A DNA stretch of 16,614 bases from Acidobacteriaceae bacterium (GCA_030039895.1 JASHUR010000153.1:1-16614); one strand, 5' to 3'. Counted from the first letter of the stretch, positions 1 through 7,709 are shown. The notes: generated from the letters alone by a model not told the origin. Numbers and translations: made by a program.

Positions 1-1877
1 CCATGTGTGCGGACGATGACGCTCGCATACCCCTTGGGGAACTGGTTGAGACTGATGTAGAACGCCATTTCAGGCTTCGCCGCCGGTCCTGCAAAGTACA
101 CGTTGGCAACCTCGCCGACCACGGTGAAGTCTGTGTTGCTCTCGCAGCAATTGATGTGCTTGCCCAGAGGACTTTGGCCGGGCCAGAGCTTCTCTGCGGT
201 CCTGCGGTCGATGACGATGACCTTCTGGGAGCTTGCGGTGTCATTCTCATTAAATTCACGGCCCTGCAACAGCGGCGTGCCCACGGCCTGGAAATATCCC
301 GGCGTCACAAAGTGGAATGCGGCGAAGGGGTTCTGATTTGCCGTACTGTCCGGTTGACCGTCATAGGTAAAGCTGCCATTACTGCCGTTCGCCGTGAAGG
401 GTGTGTCATCGCTGGCCCCCACATGAGTGACTCCGGGAAGGGCAGCGAGCTTTGTCAGGAGCAGATTGAAGAAGCGGTCCTGGTCGGCAGGTTTTGGATA
501 TTGAGCCGGAGACAGGGAAACCGTCATGGCCATGGAGTTCTCCGGATCCATGCCGGGATTTATGTTCAGCAAGTGTATGAAGTAGAAGGCCATGTTCAGC
601 GCGCCCACCACCAAAAGCATGGAGAGCGCGACTTCAGCGATGACCAGCGCGGAGCGGGTACGGTTCTGCTCACGGGATTCAGTGACGGTGCGACCCTGCT
701 GCAGTGCTTCCTTTTCGTCCTGTTTCAGAATGCGGAACGCGGGGACGACTCCGAAGAGCACGCCCGTGCCGATGGCCAGCAGCGCAGCAAACAGCAGCAC
801 CATGCCATCCAAATGGACGTCCGACGGCGGCACAAAGTTCTTCGGCCAGGCTGCGATGGGGATGTGCGTGAGCCCTTCGGCAATCATCAGGCCGACAGCG
901 GCCCCGGTAAAGGAAAGCAGGAGGCTTTCGGTCAGCGTTTGCTGCACCATTCGGCTGGCTGAAGCGCCCAAAGCGCGCCGGATTCCGAATTCCCGCTCAC
1001 GATTGGCAGCGCGCGCCAGCAGCATGTTGGCGAGGTTCACGCAGGCGATGAGGAGGATGAAGCCAACGGCAGCCTGGAGCATGAGCAGGATTGCGTGCAG
1101 GTCTCCGAAGACCGCCTCAGAAAGTGGGTGTAGCTCAATGCCGTGGGTGTTGTCAGGAAACTGCTTGTCGATCTGTCCCTGAATGGTCCGAAGTTCGGAC
1201 TGTGCCTCATCGAGGGAGACCCCGGGCCGCAAAAGACCATCCACGAAGAGATAATTCCAGCCGTGCTTGTCCATGGGAGGCGCGGGCTCCAGTGGAATCC
1301 ATAGCTGCGCCGGCCTTGCGCTGTTCACGGGCTCCGGAACGACGCCAACGACTGTGTATGCCTTACCGTCGAGGTTGATTGGCTTACCAACGACCGACGG
1401 ATCGCTTCCCAACTTTTCACGCCAGAACTTTTCGCTAAGCACGCAGACCTGCGCGGCGCCCTTCTGGTGCTCATTGGGCAGAAATGCGCGGCCAGCTACG
1501 GGATGAACGCCGTAAAGATGGAAGAATCCCTGGGAAACATAGTCGACGTTGAGATTTTCCGGGTTGCCGTGACCGGTCCAGGTCATAGGCCAGAAGGCTG
1601 TAGCGACGATCGGAGAAAGCGTTTTGCTTTGCGCGCGCCACTGCTCGAAGTCGGGGTAGGAGGCCGAGAAGTATTTGCCCTGCTTGTAGACGTTCCTGAT
1701 GGCGACTATCCGCTCCGAGTCCGGATACGGAAGCCGCAGCGCGCCATGAATAATGCTGTAGATGGCTGTGTTCGCTCCGATGCCGAGAGCCAGCGTCAGC
1801 ACGGCGACAATAGTAAAACCCGGCGACTTGCGGAGCTGGCGCAGAGCGTAGCGAATATCCTGGAGCAGGGTCTGCAT
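1..1877 (-). CDS. ADOP-type ABC transporter permease (MacB/FtsX family), 3' end beyond window
   Basis: An uninterrupted minus-strand frame runs from ATG at 1877-1875 to the left edge without a stop: 625 full codons, so the C-terminus is missing. It begins MQTLLQDIRYALRQLRKSPG, the characteristic ADOP N-terminus. Visible in order: TM1 about residues 20-43; a periplasmic MacB-type core domain about 45-250; an FtsX domain about 260-390 with three membrane segments and the cytoplasmic signature 'NREREFGIRRALGA' (292-305); TM5 about 408-436; and a second periplasmic MacB-like domain from about 440 (with 'VTPGYFQAVGTPLLQGREF'). The second FtsX domain, roughly 180 residues, lies outside. ACCTCC at 1881-1886 gives a GGAGGT ribosome site only 3 nt from the ATG. 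Members are usually about 800-900 residues. No ATPase gene is adjacent, as is typical of these 'orphan' permeases. The family is linked to MacB-like efflux or lipoprotein/peptide export, but the substrate cannot be told. Confidence 0.93.
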   Translation of the reverse strand, partial: MQTLLQDIRYALRQLRKSPGFTIVAVLTLALGIGANTAIYSIIHGALRLPYPDSERIVAIRNVYKQGKYFSASYPDFEQWRAQSKTLSPIVATAFWPMTWTGHGNPENLNVDYVSQGFFHLYGVHPVAGRAFLPNEHQKGAAQVCVLSEKFWREKLGSDPSVVGKPINLDGKAYTVVGVVPEPVNSARPAQLWIPLEPAPPMDKHGWNYLFVDGLLRPGVSLDEAQSELRTIQGQIDKQFPDNTHGIELHPLSEAVFGDLHAILLMLQAAVGFILLIACVNLANMLLARAANREREFGIRRALGASASRMVQQTLTESLLLSFTGAAVGLMIAEGLTHIPIAAWPKNFVPPSDVHLDGMVLLFAALLAIGTGVLFGVVPAFRILKQDEKEALQQGRTVTESREQNRTRSALVIAEVALSMLLVVGALNMAFYFIHLLNINPGMDPENSMAMTVSLSPAQYPKPADQDRFFNLLLTKLAALPGVTHVGASDDTPFTANGSNGSFTYDGQPDSTANQNPFAAFHFVTPGYFQAVGTPLLQGREFNENDTASSQKVIVIDRRTAEKLWPGQSPLGKHINCCESNTDFTVVGEVANVYFAGPAAKPEMAFYISLNQFPKGYASVIVRTH

Positions 1878-1956
1878 AAAACCTCCGAGCTAGTGTTCAG
1901 CAATCTAAGGGCCGGGCTAAATCATTGAAAATCTTATGCAGAATACTCGATAGGTT

Positions 1957-1989
1957 GTCCGGATTCGGAAAGAGCGTCCATTTCCGGAC
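1957..1989. repeat. Inverted repeat GTCCGGA-N19-TCCGGAC
   Basis: Perfect 7-bp arms GTCCGGA (1957-1963) and TCCGGAC (1983-1989) are separated by 19 bases. They lie in the 175-bp gap between the LysR gene and the downstream permease gene on the same strand. The centre-to-centre spacing of 26 bp (about 2.5 helical turns) and the position about 80-110 bp upstream of the permease ATG would fit a regulator site. A weak hairpin at the end of the LysR transcript is the alternative; no T-run follows it. The role is inference only. Confidence 0.35.
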
Positions 1990-2052
1990 AGACAAGTCCT
2001 GGCTGAATCAGGCCTCTGAAGGTGGTGTGCACGGGAACCGCTGGGCTGATCC

Positions 2053-2988
2053 CTAAACTGCCTGCTTCGTCATCTTCGTCTTGCCCAGTACTGGCGCAGG
2101 TTGATGCAACCGCGGGCGTCCGGTCGCAATCTCCAAAAATACATGCGCCGCGCGCGTCAGCGTCTTGTCCTTGCGATAGATCAGGGCCAGTTCGCGGTTC
2201 AGCCGCACTCCTTCCAGCTTAAGAATCTTCAGCGTGCCGCTCTTCACATCCTCCAGCACGTTGCTGCGCGGCAAAAAACCGATCCCCAGCCCGGCGGCGA
2301 TCAGCCGCTTCAGCAACTCGCTTGATTCAACCTCCATCGCCACTCGCGGCTGCACATCGTTGCTTCGGAACAGCTCTTCAATCAGCTCGCGCTGCCTCCC
2401 CTGCTTGGGCAGCAAGAGCGAGTGCGGCAGGACATCTGCCAGCTTCACGCTCTCGCGCACCGCCAAGGGGTGCTGGCTCGGCGCCACCATCACCACATCA
2501 TCACGATGCAGCGTATCCACCAACAGCCGCGCGTCTTTGATGGGCAGCGATACAACCCCGAAATCCACTTCGCGGTTCAGCACAGCCTCCACCGTCTTAA
2601 TCCGGTCCGCGCGCACAATACTCAGGCCCACGCGCGAGTACTGCCGCTTGAACTGCGCAAATACCGCGGGCAGCACGTAGAGGCTGGTGGCCTCGTTTGC
2701 GCTGACGGAGATTTCTCCGCGTGGCGTTCGATGCAGTTCGCCCACGGTGACCATGATGTGGTTGTGGCACTGCAGGCAGTGCTCAGCGAAAGGCTCAAAG
2801 ACACGGCCTGCCGCTGTAAATGTCACCTTGCCCCCGTCGCGGTCGAACAGCCGCGCGCCCACCTCGTTTTCCAATGTACGAATCTGCGCCGAGATCGCAG
2901 GCTGGGTCACATTCAGCTTTTCCGCCGCCCGCGAAAAGCTGCGCAGCCGACTTACCTCCATAAACGTTCGCAGTTGCTCGAAGTCCAT
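2053..2988 (-). CDS. LysR-family transcriptional regulator
   Basis: A 311-residue protein with the standard LysR layout. The N-terminal winged helix-turn-helix covers about residues 1-62: MDFEQLRTFMEVSRLRSFSRAA, then 'LNVTQPAISAQIRTLENEVG' and 'LFDRDGGKVTFTAAG'. A linker helix follows at about 63-88. The periplasmic-binding-protein-like effector domain covers about 90-295 and includes 'GEISVSANEATSLYVLP' at its start and 'AAGLGIGFLPRSNV' in the second lobe. Length is normal for the family. The stretch before the ATG (AAGAGAGAGGC) is purine-rich and can serve as a ribosome site. The gene diverges from queG across 135 bp, the usual setting for a LysR autoregulatory operator, but queG is a housekeeping gene and need not be the target. 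The downstream permease on the same strand is another possible target. The effector cannot be inferred. Confidence 0.93.
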   Translation of the reverse strand: MDFEQLRTFMEVSRLRSFSRAAEKLNVTQPAISAQIRTLENEVGARLFDRDGGKVTFTAAGRVFEPFAEHCLQCHNHIMVTVGELHRTPRGEISVSANEATSLYVLPAVFAQFKRQYSRVGLSIVRADRIKTVEAVLNREVDFGVVSLPIKDARLLVDTLHRDDVVMVAPSQHPLAVRESVKLADVLPHSLLLPKQGRQRELIEELFRSNDVQPRVAMEVESSELLKRLIAAGLGIGFLPRSNVLEDVKSGTLKILKLEGVRLNRELALIYRKDKTLTRAAHVFLEIATGRPRLHQPAPVLGKTKMTKQAV

Positions 2989-3123
2989 GCCTCTCTCTTG
3001 TCTTTGCGAGGAGAAATTTTCTTCATTCTATCCGCAGTTGCCGAATTCCCGAACCTGTTTCCTCAATCCTCTATGATGCCAACAGCGGAGTTGCGGCCTT
3101 TTGACGCCGCTGCTTCCATGCTC

Positions 3124-4281
3124 ATGTCTCAAGCTCTCTCAAGTTCACTCATCGCCGCGCTCTCACGCAGCGCCGGCTTTGCCCTCTCCGGCATCGCGCC
3201 TGTGCCCGCGGAGGATTCCCCCGAAGGCCGCGCTCAACGCACTCGCTTTGAGCAGTGGATCGCCTCCGGCGCGGCGGGCGAAATGGAGTATCTCAAGCGC
3301 CGGAATGATCAGGGTGACCTGGTTCGCGCTTCACTCCATTCCGTCTTCCCGTGGGCCAGATCCGTTATCGTCTGTGCGGCCGATTACAGCTCGGCGCAGC
3401 CCCGCTCCATCGATCCCGCACAGTCCGGCACCGCCTGGATCGCACGCTACGCCCAAACCGGATCACACGTCGAATCCGAGACCGGCGCGCGGCCAACCGA
3501 TGATGCCCCATCCCGCCCGAGCGATTACCACAAAGTGCTGCTCAGACGTCTTCAATCCCTCGATGCTGCACTCAAAGCGAAGACCGGCCCATTCGAGTCC
3601 CGCTGCTACGTTGATACCGGCCCGCTCGTCGAGCGCGTTTACTCCCGGCTGGCTGGCATCGGATGGACCGGCAAGAACACCTGCATCCTCAATCAGCAAG
3701 TCGGCTCCTGGCTCTTCCTAGGCGTCATCCTCACGTCGCTCGAACCCGAATCCGACACGCTTCCGCAGCTCGCCGCGGACCGCTGCGGCACCTGCACCCG
3801 CTGCATCGATGCCTGCCCCACACAGGCGCTCACTCCGTATCAAATGGATGCGACACGCTGCATCTCCTATCTCACGATTGAGAAGCGTGGCCCAATACCC
3901 GAGGAGCTGCGCCCCGGAATCGGACGCCAGGTTTTCGGCTGCGACATCTGCCAGGATGTCTGCCCCTGGAACAACAAGGCCCGTACGCCGTCACGTCAAA
4001 GCGATGACCCTGAGCTCGCGCCCCGCGCCGCCCTCGTGAATCCTGCGCTCGACTGGCTCGCTGGCATGAGCGAGGAGGACTTTGGCCATTGGTTCTTTGG
4101 TTCGCCCGTCAAGCGCGCTAGGTTCGCAGGCTTCCGCCGCAACCTGGCCATTGCTATGGGTAACAGCGGACTCATCTGCTTCCTGCCGCGCCTCAAAGAA
4201 TGGGCAGCATCCAGTGACCCAGTCCTCCGTGAATCCGCGCAATGGGCCATTCAGCGGCTCGACAAGAACCACACCGATTAG
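3124..4281 (+). CDS. queG: Epoxyqueuosine reductase QueG
   Basis: Catalyses the last step of queuosine synthesis, reduction of epoxyqueuosine to queuosine in the tRNA anticodon; a cytosolic cobalamin and 4Fe-4S enzyme. From the ATG at 3124 it has 385 residues, close to the usual length. Seen: an N-terminal DUF1730-type domain; the catalytic segment 'CYVDTGPLVERVYSRLAGIG' (161-180) with the proposed acid Asp164, followed by 'WTGKNT'; ferredoxin cysteines C221/C224/C227/C231 in 'CGTCTRCIDACPT'; 'RCISYLTIEKRGPIPEELRP' with C246; the second cluster 'FGCDICQDVCPWN' with C273/C276/C280; and a helical C-terminus resembling the HEAT-like tail. Other in-frame ATGs lie at 3073, 3076 and 3118. None has a clear ribosome site; 3124 was chosen because homologues begin just before the 'SLIAALSRSAGF' helix. 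About 22 residues (111-133) are inserted between 'ARYA' and 'DYHKVL', which are nearly adjacent in E. coli QueG. The open frame further upstream is antisense to the LysR gene. Confidence 0.95.
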   Translation: MSQALSSSLIAALSRSAGFALSGIAPVPAEDSPEGRAQRTRFEQWIASGAAGEMEYLKRRNDQGDLVRASLHSVFPWARSVIVCAADYSSAQPRSIDPAQSGTAWIARYAQTGSHVESETGARPTDDAPSRPSDYHKVLLRRLQSLDAALKAKTGPFESRCYVDTGPLVERVYSRLAGIGWTGKNTCILNQQVGSWLFLGVILTSLEPESDTLPQLAADRCGTCTRCIDACPTQALTPYQMDATRCISYLTIEKRGPIPEELRPGIGRQVFGCDICQDVCPWNNKARTPSRQSDDPELAPRAALVNPALDWLAGMSEEDFGHWFFGSPVKRARFAGFRRNLAIAMGNSGLICFLPRLKEWAASSDPVLRESAQWAIQRLDKNHTD

Positions 4282-4312
4282 CTCCTCGCGCTGTGCGGTT
4301 GCCCCAACTCGG

Positions 4313-4318
4313 TATACT
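4313..4318 (+). promoter_or_regulatory. Possible -10 element TATACT upstream of the carboxylesterase gene
   Basis: TATACT lies 30 bp before the GTG start of the carboxylesterase gene, in the 66-bp gap after queG. It is close to the sigma-70 consensus, but no good -35 element sits 16-18 bp upstream, so it is only a candidate. Confidence 0.25.
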
Positions 4319-4347
4319 GACTGCCGGGTTTTCTGGAGAGTCCTGTC

Positions 4348-5958
4348 GTGCACCAGAAAATATGTTCTCTTTGGGTGAAGCGCTTCACCCTCGCCTCTGC
4401 TCTCTGCCTTGCACTCGCCGTTTCCGCCGCACCGGCCGCTCTCGCCAAGTCTACCCATCCCATTGTCGACACGCACAACGGCAAGCTTGCCGGCGTCACC
4501 GATACGGCAACGCACATCAGCTCGTTCAAGGGCATTCCCTACGCCGCGCCACCCGTCGGGAGCCTTCGCTGGCGCCCGCCCATACCGCCAGCATCGTGGA
4601 AGGGCGTCCGCAACGCCACACAATTTGGCGCGAGCTGCATGCAGCGCCTCCACGGAACCTTCGGCCCTTGGACGCCCGAGTTTCTTGTCCAGAACAAAGT
4701 CAGTGAGGATTGCCTCTACCTCAATGTCTGGACTCCACGTCTTGCTCGAACGGCCAATCTTCCTGTCATCGTCTACATTCCGGGTGGGGGCTTCGTTGAA
4801 GGCTCTGGCGAAGTGCCCATTTACAATGGCGCGCATCTGGCCAGCACCGGCCTCGTCATCGTCACCATCAACTACCGCCTCGGAGCCTTCGGGTTCCTGG
4901 CCTATCCCGGCCTCACCGCAGAGTCACCTCACCACAGCTCAGGCAACTACGGCATCCTCGATCAAATTGCCGCGTTGCGCTGGGTCAAAGAGAATATTCG
5001 CGCCTTCGGCGGCAGCCCCAACAACGTCACCATATGGGGCCAGTCAGCCGGGGCATTCAGCGTTGGCGCGTTGCTCGCATCCCCGCTAGCCCGCGGACTC
5101 TTCGAGCGCGCCCAGGCCGACAGCGGCCTCGGAATCGCTGGACGCAGCACAGACCTTGCCACTGCCGAGCAGGAAGGCCTTCAATTCGCAGCTGAACACC
5201 GCGCCGCAAACCTGGAGCAGCTTCGTGCCATCCCTGCCGCCGATTTACTCCCACAGCCCGATGAGCTCCCTCTCCACTTCGATCTCATCGTCGATGGATG
5301 GGTCCTGCCCACCTCGCCCAACGCCATCAACCGCACCGCTGCCGGGAACGATGTCCCCGTGATCACCGGCTATCAGGCCAATGATTATTGGCTCATGTCG
5401 CCGCCTCTCCGGTCCGCGGCTGACTATGAGACACGCGTTCAGCGTCTTTATGGCCCGATGGCTGCGGACTTCAAGCGGCTTTACCCACCAGGAGATACCC
5501 TGACACAGATGCAACAATCCATAGTCGAGAGCAGCCGTGACCGGGAACGCGTCTCCATGTTCCTATGGGCTAGTGAACGGCTGGAGCATCACAAAGGCCC
5601 GGTCTACACATATTTCTTTGATCGTGCCGTCCCCTGGCCGCAACACCCCGAGTTTGGGGCCTTCCACTCGGGCGAGCTGCCCTACTTCTTTCGTAACCTG
5701 AACGTTCTCGACCGCCCCTGGCAGCCAATCGACCATCAGATCTCGAACCTTGCTTCTTCTTACCTCAAAGCCTTTGCAACCACAGGAGATCCCAGCGCGC
5801 CCGGTCTTCCACAATGGTCTGCCGTCAACCCCGCCAAACCAGCGACTATGGAGATTGGAGCGCGGACCGGGCCTATGCCGTTGGCAAGCGAGGCGCGCTA
5901 CCGCTTCTGGATCAACTATTTCCGTTCGCCGCAGGGGAAAAATGCGCCTGCTTTCTAG
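4348..5958 (+). CDS. Secreted type-B carboxylesterase
   Basis: A 536-residue serine esterase of the alpha/beta-hydrolase carboxylesterase type-B family (cholinesterase/para-nitrobenzyl esterase relatives). Translation starts at GTG 4348, with GGAG about 10 bases upstream. A signal peptide is clear: basic start (MHQKICSLWVKR), hydrophobic core about residues 13-31, and likely cleavage after 'AALA' near residue 33, so the enzyme is exported. Family landmarks: 'FKGIPYAAPPVGSLRWRPP' (60-78), 'EDCLYLNVWTP' (120-130), oxyanion-hole segment 'PGGGFVEGSG' (145-154), nucleophile elbow 'GQSAGAFSVG' with Ser233, and 'FGAFHSGELPYFF' with probable catalytic His440. In the acid-residue position (family pattern G-x-N-x-D-E-G) this protein has 'GYQANDYW', so the acid is probably Asp346 rather than Glu. 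The physiological ester is unknown; plant-polymer or xenobiotic esters are possible. It follows queG after 66 bp but need not be co-transcribed. Confidence 0.95.
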   Translation: MHQKICSLWVKRFTLASALCLALAVSAAPAALAKSTHPIVDTHNGKLAGVTDTATHISSFKGIPYAAPPVGSLRWRPPIPPASWKGVRNATQFGASCMQRLHGTFGPWTPEFLVQNKVSEDCLYLNVWTPRLARTANLPVIVYIPGGGFVEGSGEVPIYNGAHLASTGLVIVTINYRLGAFGFLAYPGLTAESPHHSSGNYGILDQIAALRWVKENIRAFGGSPNNVTIWGQSAGAFSVGALLASPLARGLFERAQADSGLGIAGRSTDLATAEQEGLQFAAEHRAANLEQLRAIPAADLLPQPDELPLHFDLIVDGWVLPTSPNAINRTAAGNDVPVITGYQANDYWLMSPPLRSAADYETRVQRLYGPMAADFKRLYPPGDTLTQMQQSIVESSRDRERVSMFLWASERLEHHKGPVYTYFFDRAVPWPQHPEFGAFHSGELPYFFRNLNVLDRPWQPIDHQISNLASSYLKAFATTGDPSAPGLPQWSAVNPAKPATMEIGARTGPMPLASEARYRFWINYFRSPQGKNAPAF

Positions 5959-5970
5959 AAATTATCCAGA

Positions 5971-5988
5971 GGTAGTAAAGGTAGTAAG
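5971..5988. repeat. Tandem pair of the 9-mer GGTAGTAA(A/G)
   Basis: GGTAGTAAA followed directly by GGTAGTAAG, just after the carboxylesterase stop codon. It is a two-copy tandem repeat of unknown role and may be chance. Confidence 0.3.
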
Positions 5989-5994
5989 TGAGTG

Positions 5995-6010
5995 GTTACT
6001 CGGGAGTAAC
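5995..6010 (+). terminator. Hairpin GTTACT-CGGG-AGTAAC after the carboxylesterase gene
   Basis: A perfect inverted repeat GTTACTCGGGAGTAAC starts 37 bases after the carboxylesterase stop. It forms a 6-bp stem with a CGGG tetraloop, or 7 bp with a 2-base loop. The stem is not GC-rich and no T-run follows, so it is at best a weak terminator or a 3'-end-protecting hairpin. The rest of 5959-6197 holds no gene that I can recognise. Confidence 0.3.
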
Positions 6011-6061
6011 TAGGTATAAGTTGCCAGGGATAGTAGGGAAAGCTGGAAGATGATCTTTAGG

Positions 6062-6075
6062 TTGAATCGATTCAA
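6062..6075. promoter_or_regulatory. Perfect 14-bp palindrome TTGAATCGATTCAA
   Basis: TTGAATCGATTCAA is its own reverse complement and lies between the convergent carboxylesterase and cold-shock genes. Its size and CG centre resemble operators of LacI-type dimeric regulators. However, no start codon lies close downstream on either strand, so an operator role is uncertain. Confidence 0.3.
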
Positions 6076-6177
6076 TCGAAGGATATGAGAACTCACACCA
6101 GCCTGCATCATGCTGACTTTGGCTGATTAGCCCTATCAGGCTTCAATCGTCCGGCACGGACGCCATACAGCCCGTCT

Positions 6178-6206
6178 GCGACTGCGTCGCCAGCAGGTCA
6201 GCCTGC
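6178..6206 (-). terminator. Two GC-rich hairpins at the end of the cold-shock gene
   Basis: GCGAC-TGC-GTCGC (6178-6190) and GCAGG-TCAG-CCTGC (6193-6206) are perfect 5-bp stems with short loops. The second carries the cold-shock gene's stop codon in its loop (TCA at 6198-6200 on the plus strand). They could slow or end transcription from the minus strand, but no T-run follows, so an intrinsic terminator is not established. Confidence 0.3.
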
Positions 6207-6407
6207 AGCGCGCTCCACATTCACAGCACTCAGCCCCTTTGGTCCCTTCTGGCACTCAAATGTTACGCCTTCACCTTCGTTCAGCGTTTTGTAGCCCGAG
6301 TCCTGAATAGCCGAGAAGTGCACAAATACATCCTCGCCCGTCGAGCGCTGAATGAATCCGTACCCTTTTGCTCCGTTAAACCACTTAACAACTCCGCTTT
6401 CCTTCAT
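6198..6407 (-). CDS. Cold-shock protein, CspA family
   Basis: A 69-residue single cold-shock (OB-fold) domain that binds single-stranded RNA and DNA; family members act as RNA chaperones in the cytoplasm. Seen: 'VVKWFNGAKGYGFIQ' with RNP1 (KGYGFI, residues 14-19), RNP2 'VFVHF' (27-31), then 'LNEGEGVTFECQKGPKGLSA' and a short tail. Length is exactly that of the family. The ATG is preceded by AAGGAG (CTCCTT at 6414-6419) with 6-base spacing. The transcript has an untranslated leader of about 60 bases if the promoter proposed at 6475-6503 is right. The gene diverges from the YihY-type gene. Whether it is cold-induced or constitutive cannot be told from sequence. Confidence 0.97.
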   Translation of the reverse strand: MKESGVVKWFNGAKGYGFIQRSTGEDVFVHFSAIQDSGYKTLNEGEGVTFECQKGPKGLSAVNVERAAG

Positions 6408-6629
6408 TTACAGCTCCTTGCGTGTTAAGGCCCAAAAGACACTCATCGCTCTGAAAAGCGAATAGAGTCATTCATATATGGCAGGAATTACCATCTAAAT
6501 CAAGGAAAATTTTGAAAAAGACCTCATTCAAGGCCAGCAGGTTACGAACAGCCACTGTCCGGAAGTACCCGCCTTTTGTTACCAGAATCCTCATGGTCCG
6601 TCCGATGTCTTAGCATTGGGGAAAGAAGC
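6408..6629. promoter_or_regulatory. Divergent intergenic region between cold-shock and YihY-type genes
   Basis: 222 bases that must hold promoters for both divergent genes. The minus-strand promoter candidate (6475-6503) is the only convincing pair I see. On the plus side I find no good -35/-10 pair for the YihY-type gene. No small gene with a supported start is visible. Confidence 0.5.
6475..6503 (-). promoter_or_regulatory. Candidate sigma-70 promoter of the cold-shock gene
   Basis: Read on the minus strand, TTGATT (6503-6498) is followed after exactly 17 bases by CATATA (6480-6475). This is a reasonable -35/-10 pair about 70 bases before the cold-shock ATG, and the area is AT-rich against a GC-rich background. 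It is a prediction from pattern only. Confidence 0.45.
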
Positions 6630-7622
6630 ATGATCGATACCACCCCTTTCAGCCAAGGGTCCCATCGCAAATCCGGCCCCGCCGAGGCCGCTGCCTCGTC
6701 TGTGCCCAATCCAGGCCTTGAGCCGGACCCGCCACCCAGCTCCAGAGGTTCGGGACTCTGGGCGCAGCTTGTCTCGCTCGCCCGCTACCTCGCGCAAAGC
6801 GAGGTGCACACCTATGCCTTCAGTGTGGCCGCCAACTCCATCCTCTCGCTCTTTCCTTTCATCGTTATGACCTGGACGATCGAGCGCCGCCTCTTCCACT
6901 CACCGCGCATCGAAAGCGTCCTCACAGACATGCTGCGGTACTTTCTGCCCGCCCACCAGGACTTCATCCTCCGCAACATGGGCCTGCTTGCCAATCCCCG
7001 CAGCAAAGTCCAGATCATCTCCATCGTCTCGCTCCTCATCTCCTCCACGGGAGTTTTTCTACCGCTGGAAGTCGCCCTAAACCGCGTATGGAAGGTGAAG
7101 AAGAACCGCAGCTACCTGCGCAATCAGCTCCTCTCTATCGGGCTTGCATTCTGCGTTGGCGTGCTTGCGCTCTTTTCCATCGTCTTCACCGCAGCTCAGG
7201 GCCACCTGCTGGAAATTGTGTTTCACGGCAGGACGGAAGGCCCCGTCTTCACCCTTCTCGGCAGCCTTGTCCTGCGCGTCTCTGCCGCCATCTTCAGCAT
7301 CAGCATCTTCTTCCTCATCTATTGGATTCTTCCCAACCGCAAGCTTCCTGTGCGCGCTGTACTTCCTACCGCGATCGTCGCCGGGCTTCTTTGGGAGTTT
7401 GCCAAGTACGTTTATGTTCTGGTGCTGCCGCTGCTCAACCTCAACGCCGCTTACGGCCCGTTCTCGGTCTCCGTTGGCCTCATGATCTGGGCTTTCATTA
7501 CCGGGCTCATCCTGCTTGCCGGGGCCCAGTTCTCTGCCACGCGCCACACCCTTCGCCTGGCGCACCAGGCCGACGTGGAAGAGCGGCGCAAGGAAGCGGC
7601 CGCGAAAAGCGCAGGCCAATAA
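6630..7622 (+). CDS. YihY/BrkB-family inner membrane protein
   Basis: From the ATG at 6630 the protein has 330 residues. An earlier in-frame TTG at 6576 would add 18 residues that do not look conserved, whereas the 6630 ATG follows the purine-rich GGGGAAAGAAGC. The first 40 residues are polar and proline-rich and probably disordered. The membrane domain then shows family landmarks: 'AYAFSVAANSILSLFPFIVM' lies in the first membrane segment (about 61-81; family pattern A-x-x-S-L-F-P); further segments lie at about 127-150, 165-190, 212-235 and 243-268. 'YWILPNRKLPVRAVLPTAIV' with 'AGLLWEFAKY', then 'YGPFSVSVGLMIWAFITGLI' and 'LLAGAQFSA', close the domain. The old label 'ribonuclease BN' for this family is considered wrong, and its molecular function is unsettled. 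A charged tail (AHQADVEERRKEAAAK) ends the protein. The next gene starts 87 bp downstream. Confidence 0.9.
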   Translation: MIDTTPFSQGSHRKSGPAEAAASSVPNPGLEPDPPPSSRGSGLWAQLVSLARYLAQSEVHTYAFSVAANSILSLFPFIVMTWTIERRLFHSPRIESVLTDMLRYFLPAHQDFILRNMGLLANPRSKVQIISIVSLLISSTGVFLPLEVALNRVWKVKKNRSYLRNQLLSIGLAFCVGVLALFSIVFTAAQGHLLEIVFHGRTEGPVFTLLGSLVLRVSAAIFSISIFFLIYWILPNRKLPVRAVLPTAIVAGLLWEFAKYVYVLVLPLLNLNAAYGPFSVSVGLMIWAFITGLILLAGAQFSATRHTLRLAHQADVEERRKEAAAKSAGQ

Positions 7623-7709
7623 GGTAACCGGCCGACTCGGTGCCGGCTATTGGCCAACTGTTGACCGCTTCTTCGCAACCGTCTCAATCAGATAAACTCA
7701 ACCCATCCC

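Noticed and set aside
3..962. 319-codon plus-strand open frame at the left edge
   Set aside because: It is antisense to the ADOP permease, whose frame is uninterrupted and clearly conserved. The plus-strand product is low-complexity and His/Arg/Gly-rich without any motif.
2422..3123. Long upstream extension of the queG open frame
   Set aside because: It is antisense to the LysR gene, shows no conserved domain, and QueG homologues begin near residue 1 of the 3124 start.
3991..4836. 281-codon minus-strand open frame across the queG end and the esterase start
   Set aside because: It covers two unrelated well-supported genes on the opposite strand and has no recognisable domain.
7632..7644. Minus-strand match GGCACCGAGTCGG to the tail of the Streptococcus pyogenes tracrRNA
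   Set aside because: A 13-base match can arise by chance in GC-rich DNA. There is no Cas gene, CRISPR repeat or anti-repeat nearby.
7628..7646. CCGGC...GCCGG hairpin as terminator of the YihY-type gene
   Set aside because: The 5-bp stem has a 9-base loop and no T-run follows; it is too weak to call.
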